17,674 bases of DNA from Merdivivens faecigallinarum (GCA_017695055.1 JADILY010000013.1:1-17674), one strand, 5' to 3'. Shown: positions 1-6,033, counted from the stretch's first letter. Program-made: numbers and translations. Notes: a model not told the origin generated them from the sequence alone.

Positions 1-20
1 TTTGTGGTTTTTTAATGGTA

Positions 21-42
21 TTCTGGAATTTACATTCCGGAA
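21..42 (-). other. Hairpin just downstream of the fimbrillin gene
   Basis: Arms 21-29 and 34-42 can form a 9-bp stem (8 Watson-Crick pairs and one G-U) with a 4-nt loop, starting a few bases after the fimbrillin stop codon. On the minus strand it is followed by an A-rich rather than a U-rich stretch, so it does not look like a standard intrinsic terminator. It may be an mRNA 3'-end structure between this gene and further pilus genes beyond the window. Confidence 0.35.
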
Positions 43-48
43 CATGTA

Positions 49-1065
49 TTATTCGCCATCCTCGGAATCAGGAATTTTGATATCATCACCGAATTCTCCC
101 CAATCCTCAACACTTGCTTTGAACTCGATAGGGCAGAGCTGAGTGTCAGGGTTTACGTTAGCAGCACTGATGGTTGCGTTGAAGGAGTAGCTGCTGCCTG
201 CTTCCCATGTAACAGCCGGAAGATTTACGATATGATTGTACTCATCGGTAACTCCACTGTGAACACGGGTGATTTTGAAGGAAAGCTGATATGTCTGACC
301 CTCTGACATCACAGGAATCATATACTTGTGATCTGTCGCCTTGGTCTCGCCAGAAGCAAAATTCACAGCTTCCTCATCCAGGATTACATTGCCGAAAGCA
401 AGTTCGGTCACGGCATTGTCACCAGCCAAAGCCCAGGTAGCCGTTTCACCAAGAGTTGCAACAGCCTTGTTGTTCGCATTGACTACTTTCACATCCGTAA
501 CGTTGAGTGTAGAGTTATCGGCCATTGAATTGGTGAATGTAAACCTTACGCGTGACAACAGGTGGTTGAACGTAAAGCTGATAGGCGCAGGGCACTGGTT
601 CTCTGAAAGTTCTACAGGAGAAGTAGCGTAAAATCCGTCAATGTCATAAATCAAATCAGTAGTACCTTCACCGTTTGTAAAGTTGATTGAGCCCCAAGTA
701 CCTACGGTTTCAGGAGCGTTCAGCGTCCATGCTTCGCTATTGGATGGAGCGACAGCTACGAAACTGTACTTGTAACCGTTTTCCCAGTATACAGGAGTGT
801 CATAACTCCAAGTATTACCGTCTTCGCTTTTTACTTCAGTTCCTACGAACGGAGTACCTGTCTGGCCGTCTTTCTCCATCAAACCCCAAACCTGGAATGA
901 ACGGAAAGTTTCGGAAGTAAGGTCGTCAGCTTCGCCTTTTGTGCTGAGATTCACGAAACTGTCGAATGAAATAGCCTGTTTGCCAGCCACTTCAACTGTC
1001 TCGTCCTTGCTGCAACTTGCCAATACGGCTACGGCAGCCAAACCAATAAAAAAGATTTTTTTCAT
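49..1065 (-). CDS. Fimbrillin family lipoprotein (Mfa-like pilus subunit)
   Basis: Probable structural or accessory subunit of a type V (Bacteroidales) pilus, exported as a lipoprotein and assembled at the outer membrane. The 338-aa protein starts with a lipoprotein signal peptide, with lipobox LASC and the lipidated Cys at residue 18, followed by a polar stretch. The body is rich in beta-strand, with the W/Y/G pattern of the Mfa1/FimA fimbrillin-like superfamily. This assignment comes from overall resemblance and from the operon, not from a search. The C-terminus ends in a strand-like segment (VEDWGEFGDDIKIP) that resembles the end of the neighbouring DUF5119 protein. It is the third gene of the operon, 79 bp after the DUF5119 gene; the AT-rich gap shows no clear promoter of its own. 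Expression should therefore follow the invertible promoter at 3484-3695. Whether it is the major shaft subunit or a tip protein cannot be told. Confidence 0.85.
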   Translation of the reverse strand: MKKIFFIGLAAVAVLASCSKDETVEVAGKQAISFDSFVNLSTKGEADDLTSETFRSFQVWGLMEKDGQTGTPFVGTEVKSEDGNTWSYDTPVYWENGYKYSFVAVAPSNSEAWTLNAPETVGTWGSINFTNGEGTTDLIYDIDGFYATSPVELSENQCPAPISFTFNHLLSRVRFTFTNSMADNSTLNVTDVKVVNANNKAVATLGETATWALAGDNAVTELAFGNVILDEEAVNFASGETKATDHKYMIPVMSEGQTYQLSFKITRVHSGVTDEYNHIVNLPAVTWEAGSSYSFNATISAANVNPDTQLCPIEFKASVEDWGEFGDDIKIPDSEDGE

Positions 1066-1144
1066 CTTAAAAAAATTAAAAGGTTAAAAATATGAGTAAT
1101 AAAATTAATTGTCCTGTTTTCTTTTGTCCGTATTTTCCCAATTA

Positions 1145-2191
1145 TTAAAACGGTATCTCTATGTCCTCGTATTCGCCCCAGTCGTCGATATCCACGTCGA
1201 AACCGGAACCGCCCGACCATCCTTCTTCATCCGATATCTCGATGCCGTCCACTATGATGACACCTCCCTGAGGCTGCAAAACCACCTGATCCGTGACATC
1301 GAAATCGAAGGATTTGATGCTTCCGTTCCTAAGTCTTACTTCCAGGTTCAGGGCGTAGGTATGCGGAGCCTTCACCGAATAATGCTCGTTAGGGAAATCC
1401 GGAACCCCGAATGAACGCACAAGAGCCTGTGTCCCGAAATCCTCAATCGTACAGTCATACAATATGGTGGCTGGTTCTTCGGAAGTATGCCCGCTATTCA
1501 GCCAGACCGATTCCGCCATGCCGGACAGTGCTCCGCGCGCCAAGGCCACATACTCCAGACCGTGGCTGAACTCGTAGCGCACGAGATATGTGAACACCAA
1601 CGGATGCATGGTGACAGACATTATGTCGGGTTCCATCGTAAGCTCGGCGACATAAGACTCCTCATAATTGCCGTAAAGCATATCAGGGGCATTTACGGTA
1701 TTTTCATTGTACTCCTCCTCCGCAAACGGATTGCCCATGTAGGACGAGCGGGTACGTGTCCTCGTCGTGGCGCGTGCCGAAACGAAAGACTGCATGTCAT
1801 CGAACACTATGTATTCGGTATCATTATTATAGAACAACATCGAATGCTCCCCTGGTATCAGCCTTACGGTTTCGCCTTCAGGGGCAATGTTAAGCATGTC
1901 ACTCGTACCATCTGAATTATATACTACCACACGCAGACCGCTCGGAATCTCCGGGCGCAGCGAATCGTAAGTCATTCCGAAATCCTGTCTCCAGCCGGAA
2001 TAGGCCTCCCAGTCCGTACCGCCTTCGTAGGTATACTGCCATTCCCTTTCGTACTCGGCCTCTATGGTCACCTCGGATTTAGGGGCGTGAGGCTCATGAT
2101 CGAAGCACAATTCCTTGTGCACGCAGGAAGAAAGCAGAGCAGGCGTTCCCGCAAGCACGGCCACCAATAGTATTCTCATCGATTTTCTCAT
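1145..2191 (-). CDS. DUF5119 family lipoprotein, pilus-associated (FimB/Mfa2-like anchor candidate)
   Basis: A 348-aa lipoprotein of the DUF5119 family: the signal peptide ends in LLSSC (Cys23), followed by the hallmark HKELCFDHEPH-type stretch just after the lipid-modified Cys. Members usually sit between a DUF3575 gene and fimbrillin genes. The likely role, inferred from position and from the FimB/Mfa2 anchors of Porphyromonas pili, is to anchor or start the pilus at the outer membrane; biochemical proof for this family is not known to me. The middle holds an Arg/Thr-rich patch (TTRTRTRSS, about residue 140) that may be a processing or linker site. The C-terminal segment (IDDWGEYEDIEIP) resembles that of the fimbrillin next to it. 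Its ATG overlaps the DUF3575 stop codon by 4 bp (ATGA at 2188-2191), which points to translational coupling. Confidence 0.87.
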   Translation of the reverse strand: MRKSMRILLVAVLAGTPALLSSCVHKELCFDHEPHAPKSEVTIEAEYEREWQYTYEGGTDWEAYSGWRQDFGMTYDSLRPEIPSGLRVVVYNSDGTSDMLNIAPEGETVRLIPGEHSMLFYNNDTEYIVFDDMQSFVSARATTRTRTRSSYMGNPFAEEEYNENTVNAPDMLYGNYEESYVAELTMEPDIMSVTMHPLVFTYLVRYEFSHGLEYVALARGALSGMAESVWLNSGHTSEEPATILYDCTIEDFGTQALVRSFGVPDFPNEHYSVKAPHTYALNLEVRLRNGSIKSFDFDVTDQVVLQPQGGVIIVDGIEISDEEGWSGGSGFDVDIDDWGEYEDIEIPF

Positions 2192-3462
2192 TTAGCGCCT
2201 CCCTTCATGTTGTTTACATTGCCGCGGCCGAGCAGCCATACGAGAGAGATTTCCGCCTTGGTAGGCCCGAACCAGTGGCGGTTTTTCGTCGTCTCCCACA
2301 CATAATGGCCATCATGAGGTGTATAGACGTAATATCTTCCTCCCCAGTAGCCTAAACCTATGGTAAAATCTATATTGAGCCTCCGGGCTATCGGAAGCGA
2401 GTAGCCGTATTCGATACCTACCGCATAATTAGGCGTGTTCCACATCATTTTTCCAGGCGCACCTCCCATATATCCTTTGCCGCCCCACTCGAAGTCGTAT
2501 GTGAACACCTGTCCGTAAACGCCGAGATGATGGCCTGTCAGAGGCTTTTCATCAGCCTTCTTGCCGAACCACTTGCGCACACCGAGCTCGCCGCCGTAAA
2601 TACGCCAAAACCTGTGATGCCTGTCGGAGTTCCACCAGCCGTACATCCAGTTGCCGGTTATGGACCAGTTCTTTCCAAGGTAGAACTCCACTCCGACATT
2701 AGGGACGGCAGCCACATCGTAAAGCATGTTCGTCTTTACTGCCATGTAGAAAGGCTTTTCGGGTCCCTGCGCTACCTGAGGCCTCTGCTGGATTGCGCCG
2801 GCAAGGAAGGCCGGTCTCTGCTCCTCAAGGGTCTCCATCGCCTGAAGCCCTTCCGGTTTCTCTACAGGCGGCTCCTTTTTGATAATGAATACGACACTGG
2901 CATTACGGATATGCGGATAGAAATGCTTCAGCATATATTGCCATGCACGGCCTCCCTGCAAATCCATCAAATGCTTCTTGCGGCTGTCCGTTATGGCGCC
3001 GTTATTATTATAGGTGTATTCGGGCACATTGAGCAATATGTTCAGCACCTCGTCTTTATCCTGCATGTCGGATTCTTCCACCAGCCGTATCAGACGGTCC
3101 CATGCGAAAACGTCCTTGCACCTGACTATGATACTGTCCGGCAAAGAAATATGGCTGCGGACATATTCTTCCAGAGCCTTGCTGCGCTCCCCGGACAACC
3201 TCCTGTTGATGGCGATGGTTCCCTCCGGCGAAGCGGAGCCGCAGAACGAAACCGCTATCATATCAAGGGCCGAATCGCTTTTGAATTCCTCCAAAAACGA
3301 TATTACCTCGGACAAACGCTCGGCATTGTCCATGTATGTCGTGTCCAGTGTTCCTTTGTTGATACGGAAATCCAAGAAAATCTCCTTTCGGATTTCCTGA
3401 CTGAACGCCTGTCCGCATCCAAACAACATGAACGCGAACAACATGAAAATCTTAATACGCAT
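2188..3462 (-). CDS. DUF3575 domain protein with N-terminal OmpA-like region (pilus operon outer-membrane protein)
   Basis: First gene of the pilus operon, 424 aa. A signal peptide (residues 1-21, probable cut after AFS) is followed by an OmpA-like peptidoglycan-associating region with the motif SFCGSASPEGT and NRRLSGERSKAL (about residues 72-97). A Pro/Gln-rich linker (about 195-237) leads to a DUF3575 beta-barrel-like domain (about 238-412) rich in Trp, Tyr and Gly. Family members lie at the head of fimbrillin operons in Bacteroidales and are thought to act in the outer membrane; the exact role is inferred. The ATG at 3462 is preceded by two GGA/GGAG-like stretches. Its leader (3463-3483) ends directly at the left recombination site of the promoter switch, so this operon is the natural target of the inverted promoter. 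A 4-bp overlap joins it to the DUF5119 gene. Confidence 0.88.
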   Translation of the reverse strand: MRIKIFMLFAFMLFGCGQAFSQEIRKEIFLDFRINKGTLDTTYMDNAERLSEVISFLEEFKSDSALDMIAVSFCGSASPEGTIAINRRLSGERSKALEEYVRSHISLPDSIIVRCKDVFAWDRLIRLVEESDMQDKDEVLNILLNVPEYTYNNNGAITDSRKKHLMDLQGGRAWQYMLKHFYPHIRNASVVFIIKKEPPVEKPEGLQAMETLEEQRPAFLAGAIQQRPQVAQGPEKPFYMAVKTNMLYDVAAVPNVGVEFYLGKNWSITGNWMYGWWNSDRHHRFWRIYGGELGVRKWFGKKADEKPLTGHHLGVYGQVFTYDFEWGGKGYMGGAPGKMMWNTPNYAVGIEYGYSLPIARRLNIDFTIGLGYWGGRYYVYTPHDGHYVWETTKNRHWFGPTKAEISLVWLLGRGNVNNMKGGAK

Positions 3463-3483
3463 CTCCTATTCCTATTAAATCCC

Positions 3484-3519
3484 TCTCTTACCAAGAGAAG
3501 GTCCCCTCTTACCAAGAGA
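3484..3519. repeat. Left recombination site, present as two direct copies
   Basis: Copies at 3484-3498 and 3505-3519 share CTCTTACCAAGAGAAGG and are 21 bp apart in the same orientation. Each is a dyad, TCTCTT or CTCTT facing AAGAG(A), around an asymmetric centre ACC. Such a short dyad with a polar centre is what a tyrosine recombinase core site can look like. Confidence 0.7.
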
Positions 3520-3599
3520 AGGGCAGAAAAAAGAAGAGTGTTGATAATCAGTAATTTTATATTCAGACTGTTATGCAAATATGCCGTTTCGCAGAACAG

Positions 3600-3639
3600 T
3601 TTGAATTTTTTTTGAATTTTTTTTTGAACGAGATTTTTG
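3600..3639 (+). repeat. T-tract tandem repeat upstream of the switch promoter
   Basis: TTTGAATTTTT is repeated in tandem from 3600 with an 11-bp step and then decays into TTTTGAACGAGATTTTTGG. Phased T-tracts bend DNA and could help promoter activity or bring the inverted sites together; this is inference. Confidence 0.5.
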
Positions 3640-3667
3640 GTTTTTTAGTTTTTATATAATACCTTTG
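3636..3667 (+). promoter_or_regulatory. Bacteroidota-type promoter inside the switch
   Basis: The -33 box TTTG (3636-3639), a 20-bp spacer and the -7 box TACCTTTG (3660-3667) fit the Bacteroidota housekeeping consensus TTTG / TAnnTTTG. Transcription would start near 3672 and run rightward through the right site into the 3' end of the recombinase gene, antisense to it. After inversion it would drive the DUF3575-DUF5119-fimbrillin operon. Confidence 0.75.
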
Positions 3668-3672
3668 CGCGG

Positions 3673-3695
3673 TAAATCCCTCTCTTGGTAAAAGA
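3673..3695. repeat. Right recombination site of the switch
   Basis: TCTCTTGGTAAAAGA at 3681-3695 has the centre GGT, the complement of the ACC in the left copies, so it is inverted relative to them and recombination would invert rather than delete. The preceding 14 bases TAAATCCCTCTCTT (3673-3686) are also found as a direct repeat at 3476-3489, because the arms of the dyad are shared in both orientations. Confidence 0.7.
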
Positions 3696-3712
3696 TATCG
3701 CGCCGTCCATAT

Positions 3713-4912
3713 TCAATGCAGTTTTTTCAAAATCAGTCCGTTAGCATTGTCGATGGAAGCGTTGTCCAGAGAGGCGAGATAAATCTGTGTCGTGGTTTCC
3801 GAATCATGGCCCATTCCCTCGCTTATTATGGACAAGGGGATATTCTGGCTGCGGGCTATGCTGGCCCATGAATGCCGGCTGACATACATTGTAAGATTTA
3901 TCTGAATGCCTGCCATGATTGCCACCATCTTCAGATTGTTGTTTACAAGCCGCAGGGTGTTCCTGTACTGCCGCCGCTCATTACCGGGCCTCTTAATAAT
4001 CGGCAGCAGGTACTCCGTATTGTTTTCCGCATATTTTCCGACGATATCCTGCATGCATTTTTCCCATCTGATGTACAGGCGCTGGCCGGTCTTCCTCCGG
4101 CAATACGAAAGTACCCCGTTCTTAAGATCCGTTTTCCTGGCATAGGCCATGTCGACGAAAGACATTCCCCTGGTATAGAATGAAAACAGGAACATGTTCC
4201 TCGCAAAGTCCAGCGATGAATCAGGCGGCAGGCTGAGCTCCTTAATCCTCCTTATAGCCTCCAGGGGGATGGCACGCTTCACGGTCTTGCAGACCCCGGT
4301 GTACACATGCCTGAAAGGATAACGCTGTACCGCCAAATCCTTTTCCACGGCTCTGTTGTATACAGCCCGGAGAATCCTGTTATAGAAAGAAATCGTGTTC
4401 AGGGACACATGCCGGGACTTGAGATAGGCCTGGTACTCCATGATAAGTTCCGAGTCCATTTCATTCAGATACACATCTTCGCCGTTTCTGAAATGCATGA
4501 AACTTCTGAGCGCAGTAGTATAGGTCTCTGACGTCCTCTCCCGCCCAAGATGCTTGAGATGGGTTATCACATCTTCCATGAACCTGAAAAGGGACGGATT
4601 AGTGTCCGACTCATAAAAACACCTCACCACATCATCCGTGGTAAAATCCGTTTCAGTGTGGTTCAGTCTGTCAATCACCTCATTGAGATGCTCCATGTCA
4701 TTGCTAAGCCTGTGTGCCACGGACAGGATCGCATTAGTGCGTTCCTTATGGGCAAATACTACCTTCGATTGCCTTTCGTCCCATTCTTCCGGGAAAACCT
4801 TGCAATCGCTCGTGATTTGGCGCACGACCCTGTGGCGAGTTACGAGATAAATGATGCTACCGGGACGGTTTGCAACTGTCGACGGGCGGAATTTTACTTT
4901 AACCGTTGTCAT
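3713..4912 (-). CDS. Tyrosine site-specific recombinase (probable DNA invertase of the adjacent switch)
   Basis: A 399-aa phage-integrase-family recombinase of the Bacteroidetes type. The N-terminal part (about 1-105) is an arm-binding-like domain, 106-205 a SAM-like core-binding domain, and 215-395 the catalytic domain. Visible catalytic residues: Arg248 (YTRGMSF), Lys274 (RRKTGQ), Tyr343/Arg346 (MYVSRHSW, with Tyr in place of the usual first His, as is common in this group), His369 (GMGHDS) and the nucleophile Tyr378 (QIYLASLD). All are present, so it should be active. The ATG at 4912 has no Shine-Dalgarno. The gene ends 18 bp from the right site of the inverted promoter and reads toward the pilus operon, so the simplest view is that it flips that promoter. 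An integrase of a mobile element is the alternative, but no attachment-site duplication or cargo was seen. Confidence 0.9.
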   Translation of the reverse strand: MTTVKVKFRPSTVANRPGSIIYLVTRHRVVRQITSDCKVFPEEWDERQSKVVFAHKERTNAILSVAHRLSNDMEHLNEVIDRLNHTETDFTTDDVVRCFYESDTNPSLFRFMEDVITHLKHLGRERTSETYTTALRSFMHFRNGEDVYLNEMDSELIMEYQAYLKSRHVSLNTISFYNRILRAVYNRAVEKDLAVQRYPFRHVYTGVCKTVKRAIPLEAIRRIKELSLPPDSSLDFARNMFLFSFYTRGMSFVDMAYARKTDLKNGVLSYCRRKTGQRLYIRWEKCMQDIVGKYAENNTEYLLPIIKRPGNERRQYRNTLRLVNNNLKMVAIMAGIQINLTMYVSRHSWASIARSQNIPLSIISEGMGHDSETTTQIYLASLDNASIDNANGLILKKLH

Positions 4913-4996
4913 AATTTTTTTGTTTAAAAATTGGTGTCTGATTTTTTCAGAAAATTTAAGAAACAGTTTAGAATTTCCTGCCCGAATCTACATTTG

Positions 4997-5112
4997 CGAA
5001 AGGGTTTGAGAATATAATCCACGGCGAAAGGCATGAAGACAATCCAGACGAAGGGCTTTAAGACCGGACGAAGGGCATGAAGACCGAACGAAGGGTTTGA
5101 AGACAATCCAGG
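4997..5112. repeat. Five degenerate 20-28 bp tandem repeats
   Basis: Units start at 4997, 5025, 5049, 5069 and 5089. The core is CGAAGGGYWTGAAGACCGRA; units 2 and 5 have AAGACAATCCAG instead of AAGACCG, giving 24 bp rather than 20 bp, and unit 1 is more divergent (28 bp). They lie 85 bp upstream of the recombinase start and could bind a regulator or the recombinase, or be a simple duplication scar. Confidence 0.7.
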
Positions 5113-5188
5113 CGCACGGTCCGATTCAGCCATCCCTCGCATAATTCACTGTAAATCAATAAGTAATAAGACAAATTCCCAAAAACGG

Positions 5189-5229
5189 CTGTGGATTCTG
5201 AAGGGTTTTGAACACCCCGAAATCCACAG
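5189..5229. other. Stem-loop with 9-bp perfect stem
   Basis: CTGTGGATT (5189-5197) and AATCCACAG (5221-5229) pair perfectly around a 23-nt loop. The loop contains AACACCCC (5211-5218), which is complementary to GGGGTGT at 5297-5303, so a long-range contact with the next stem-loop is possible. Confidence 0.5.
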
Positions 5230-5291
5230 TCAAAAACTTTTACAACAGCATTAATTAACTGATTATCAGTACATATCAATGCATTTGGGTT

Positions 5292-5359
5292 AAGTCGGGG
5301 TGTGCTCTGAACTAATATAAAAACACCCGGCTTTACATTTTTGGGTGTAAAATCGGGTG
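5292..5359. other. Mutually exclusive stems around ACACCCGG
   Basis: CACCCG(5324-5329)/CGGGTG(5354-5359) plus TTTACA(5332-5337)/TGTAAA(5346-5351) form a 12-bp hairpin with a 2x2 internal bulge. The same ACACCC-GGCTT segment (5323-5333) can instead pair with AAGTCGGGGTGT (5292-5303). Two competing stems suggest either a regulatory RNA-like element or nested inverted repeats from an old mobile element. Confidence 0.45.
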
Positions 5360-5440
5360 CTGATTTTGGACCAGCGGATAATTCCGGTCGGAATCTTCCG
5401 TGGATTCATTTCTCGCCCGTGACCCGAACAAAATCAACTT

Positions 5441-5610
5441 TTTCTACCCCATAGCCATCCATTATTCTTGTAAAGAGTTGATAATAAGTAATTTATAAAA
5501 ACCACATCTGTACTTGGGTACTTTCTGAGGCACCCATAGCCAGCCCGCGTTTTTGTAAGTTATTGATTATCAATCATTACAAAAGAAGCCTGATGGCTGT
5601 AGGGTGGAAA
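5441..5610. repeat. 170-bp imperfect palindrome (MITE-like or giant hairpin)
   Basis: Bases 5441-5500 align without gaps to the reverse complement of 5551-5610 with 40 of 60 identities by hand count; 32 of 40 match in the four best 10-base blocks. The same axis (between 5525 and 5526) pairs TGGGT (5515-5519) with ACCCA (5532-5536) at the apex. Matching stops outside 5441 and 5610. There is no coding capacity and no clear target-site duplication. Confidence 0.65.
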
Positions 5611-5847
5611 ATGACATGACAAATTCCTATTTTCCCTCCTCATCCCACTTCCATCCCTTTTCCCAGCGAAGTCCACGTGAATGCCGCTCTGAACAAGGAT
5701 AATTTACTATACTCTCATAAAATATTGCAAATCAATGAATTACATAGATATAACCAAAATTGACCTGTTCCCGGTTGTGCAAAATTATCCGCCGGTCCGC
5801 TTTTCCCTGCATGCCCGCTTGCAAGCAAGCTTGCGGAGCACATGCAC

Positions 5848-5880
5848 AAAAAAAAGCCGCATTCCTACGGAATGCAGCCG
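5848..5880 (-). terminator. Intrinsic terminator of tRNA-Ser
   Basis: A 10-bp stem (5856-5865 with 5869-5878, one mismatched or G-U position) with a 3-nt loop, followed on the minus strand by eight U (5848-5855), ten bases after the tRNA 3' end. Confidence 0.9.
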
Positions 5881-5889
5881 TTATCATTG

Positions 5890-5974
5890 CGGAGAGGGAG
5901 GGATTCGAACCCCCGGAGCCTTTCAGCTCAACAGTTTTCAAGACTGCCGTAATCGACCACTCTACCACCTCTCC
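5890..5974 (-). tRNA. tRNA-Ser(UGA)
   Basis: An 85-nt tRNA with acceptor stem GGAGAGG/CCTCTCC (5968-5974 and 5891-5897) and discriminator G (5890). The anticodon loop CTTGAAA carries TGA (complement of 5938-5940), there is a long variable arm typical of tRNA-Ser, and the T-arm is GGGGGTTCGAATCCCTC. The 3' CCA is not encoded, as is common in Bacteroidota. It has its own promoter upstream and a strong terminator downstream, so it is a single-gene unit. Confidence 0.96.
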
Positions 5975-6006
5975 TGTGATTCCAACAAAACTAATCAAAC
6001 CTTATC

Positions 6007-6021
6007 GGAACATGCTGTTCC
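6007..6021. promoter_or_regulatory. Perfect dyad in the tRNA-Ser leader
   Basis: GGAACA-TGC-TGTTCC (6007-6021) is a perfect 6+3+6 inverted repeat just downstream of the expected tRNA-Ser transcription start. It may be an operator or a short leader hairpin; no regulator is known to me for it. Confidence 0.35.
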
Positions 6022-6033
6022 AAAATTGGAGTG

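Larger units (their letters stand above)
3484..3695. promoter_or_regulatory. Candidate invertible promoter region (phase switch), OFF orientation
   Basis: A segment bounded by inverted 15-bp sites: 3484-3498 (TCTCTTACCAAGAGA) and 3681-3695 (TCTCTTGGTAAAAGA), 14 of 15 identical when one is reverse complemented. A second left copy lies at 3505-3519 (13 of 15). Between them is a rightward Bacteroidota promoter that faces away from the DUF3575 operon. Inversion between 3484-3498 and 3681-3695 would put the -7 box at about 3512-3519 reading leftward, giving a leader of about 45 nt; using the inner left copy gives about 66 nt. The recombinase gene ends 18 bp beyond the right site. The arrangement matches known invertible promoters of Bacteroidales surface loci; inversion itself is not shown by one sequence. 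Confidence 0.8.
4913..5847. other. Gene-free region upstream of the recombinase, rich in repeats and hairpins
   Basis: No convincing gene in about 930 bp: the open frames are short, overlap in antisense and have no family features. Contents, left to right: five degenerate direct repeats (4997-5112), a 9-bp stem-loop (5189-5229), a copy of a TGATAATCA motif (5254-5269), alternative stems (5292-5359), a 14-bp palindrome (5381-5394) and a 170-bp imperfect palindrome (5441-5610). From 5611 to 5847 I see only AT-rich or pyrimidine-rich sequence and a short GCTTGCAAGC palindrome near 5818. No strong Bacteroidota promoter for the recombinase was found; a weak -7-like TAGATTCG lies at 4983-4990 (minus strand). 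Confidence 0.7.

Noticed and set aside
3576..3610. Leftward promoter within the switch in the present orientation (CATATTTG)
   Set aside because: The -7 match has a mismatch in the key T and there is no TTTG at the right distance; at most a weak basal promoter.
2527..3615. 362-codon plus-strand frame opposite the DUF3575 gene
   Set aside because: Antisense to a clear family member, and it crosses the recombination sites; no domain is seen.
4997..5112. Possible CRISPR array
   Set aside because: The repeats are adjacent, with no unique spacers of constant length, and are degenerate; no cas genes are near.
4924..5279. Small minus-strand frames (72-73 codons) upstream of the recombinase
   Set aside because: They translate the degenerate tandem repeats and AT-rich DNA and have no start signals or family features.
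5466..5478. A further copy of the switch site (TTCTTGTAAAGAG)
   Set aside because: It lacks the GG of the centre and one base of spacing; the resemblance is short enough to be chance.
3713..5974. Recombinase as integrase of a mobile element inserted at tRNA-Ser
   Set aside because: No duplicate of the tRNA 3' end was found in the window, there is no cargo between them, and a matched inverted-site promoter lies directly at the recombinase 3' end. Not excluded if an att site lies left of the window.
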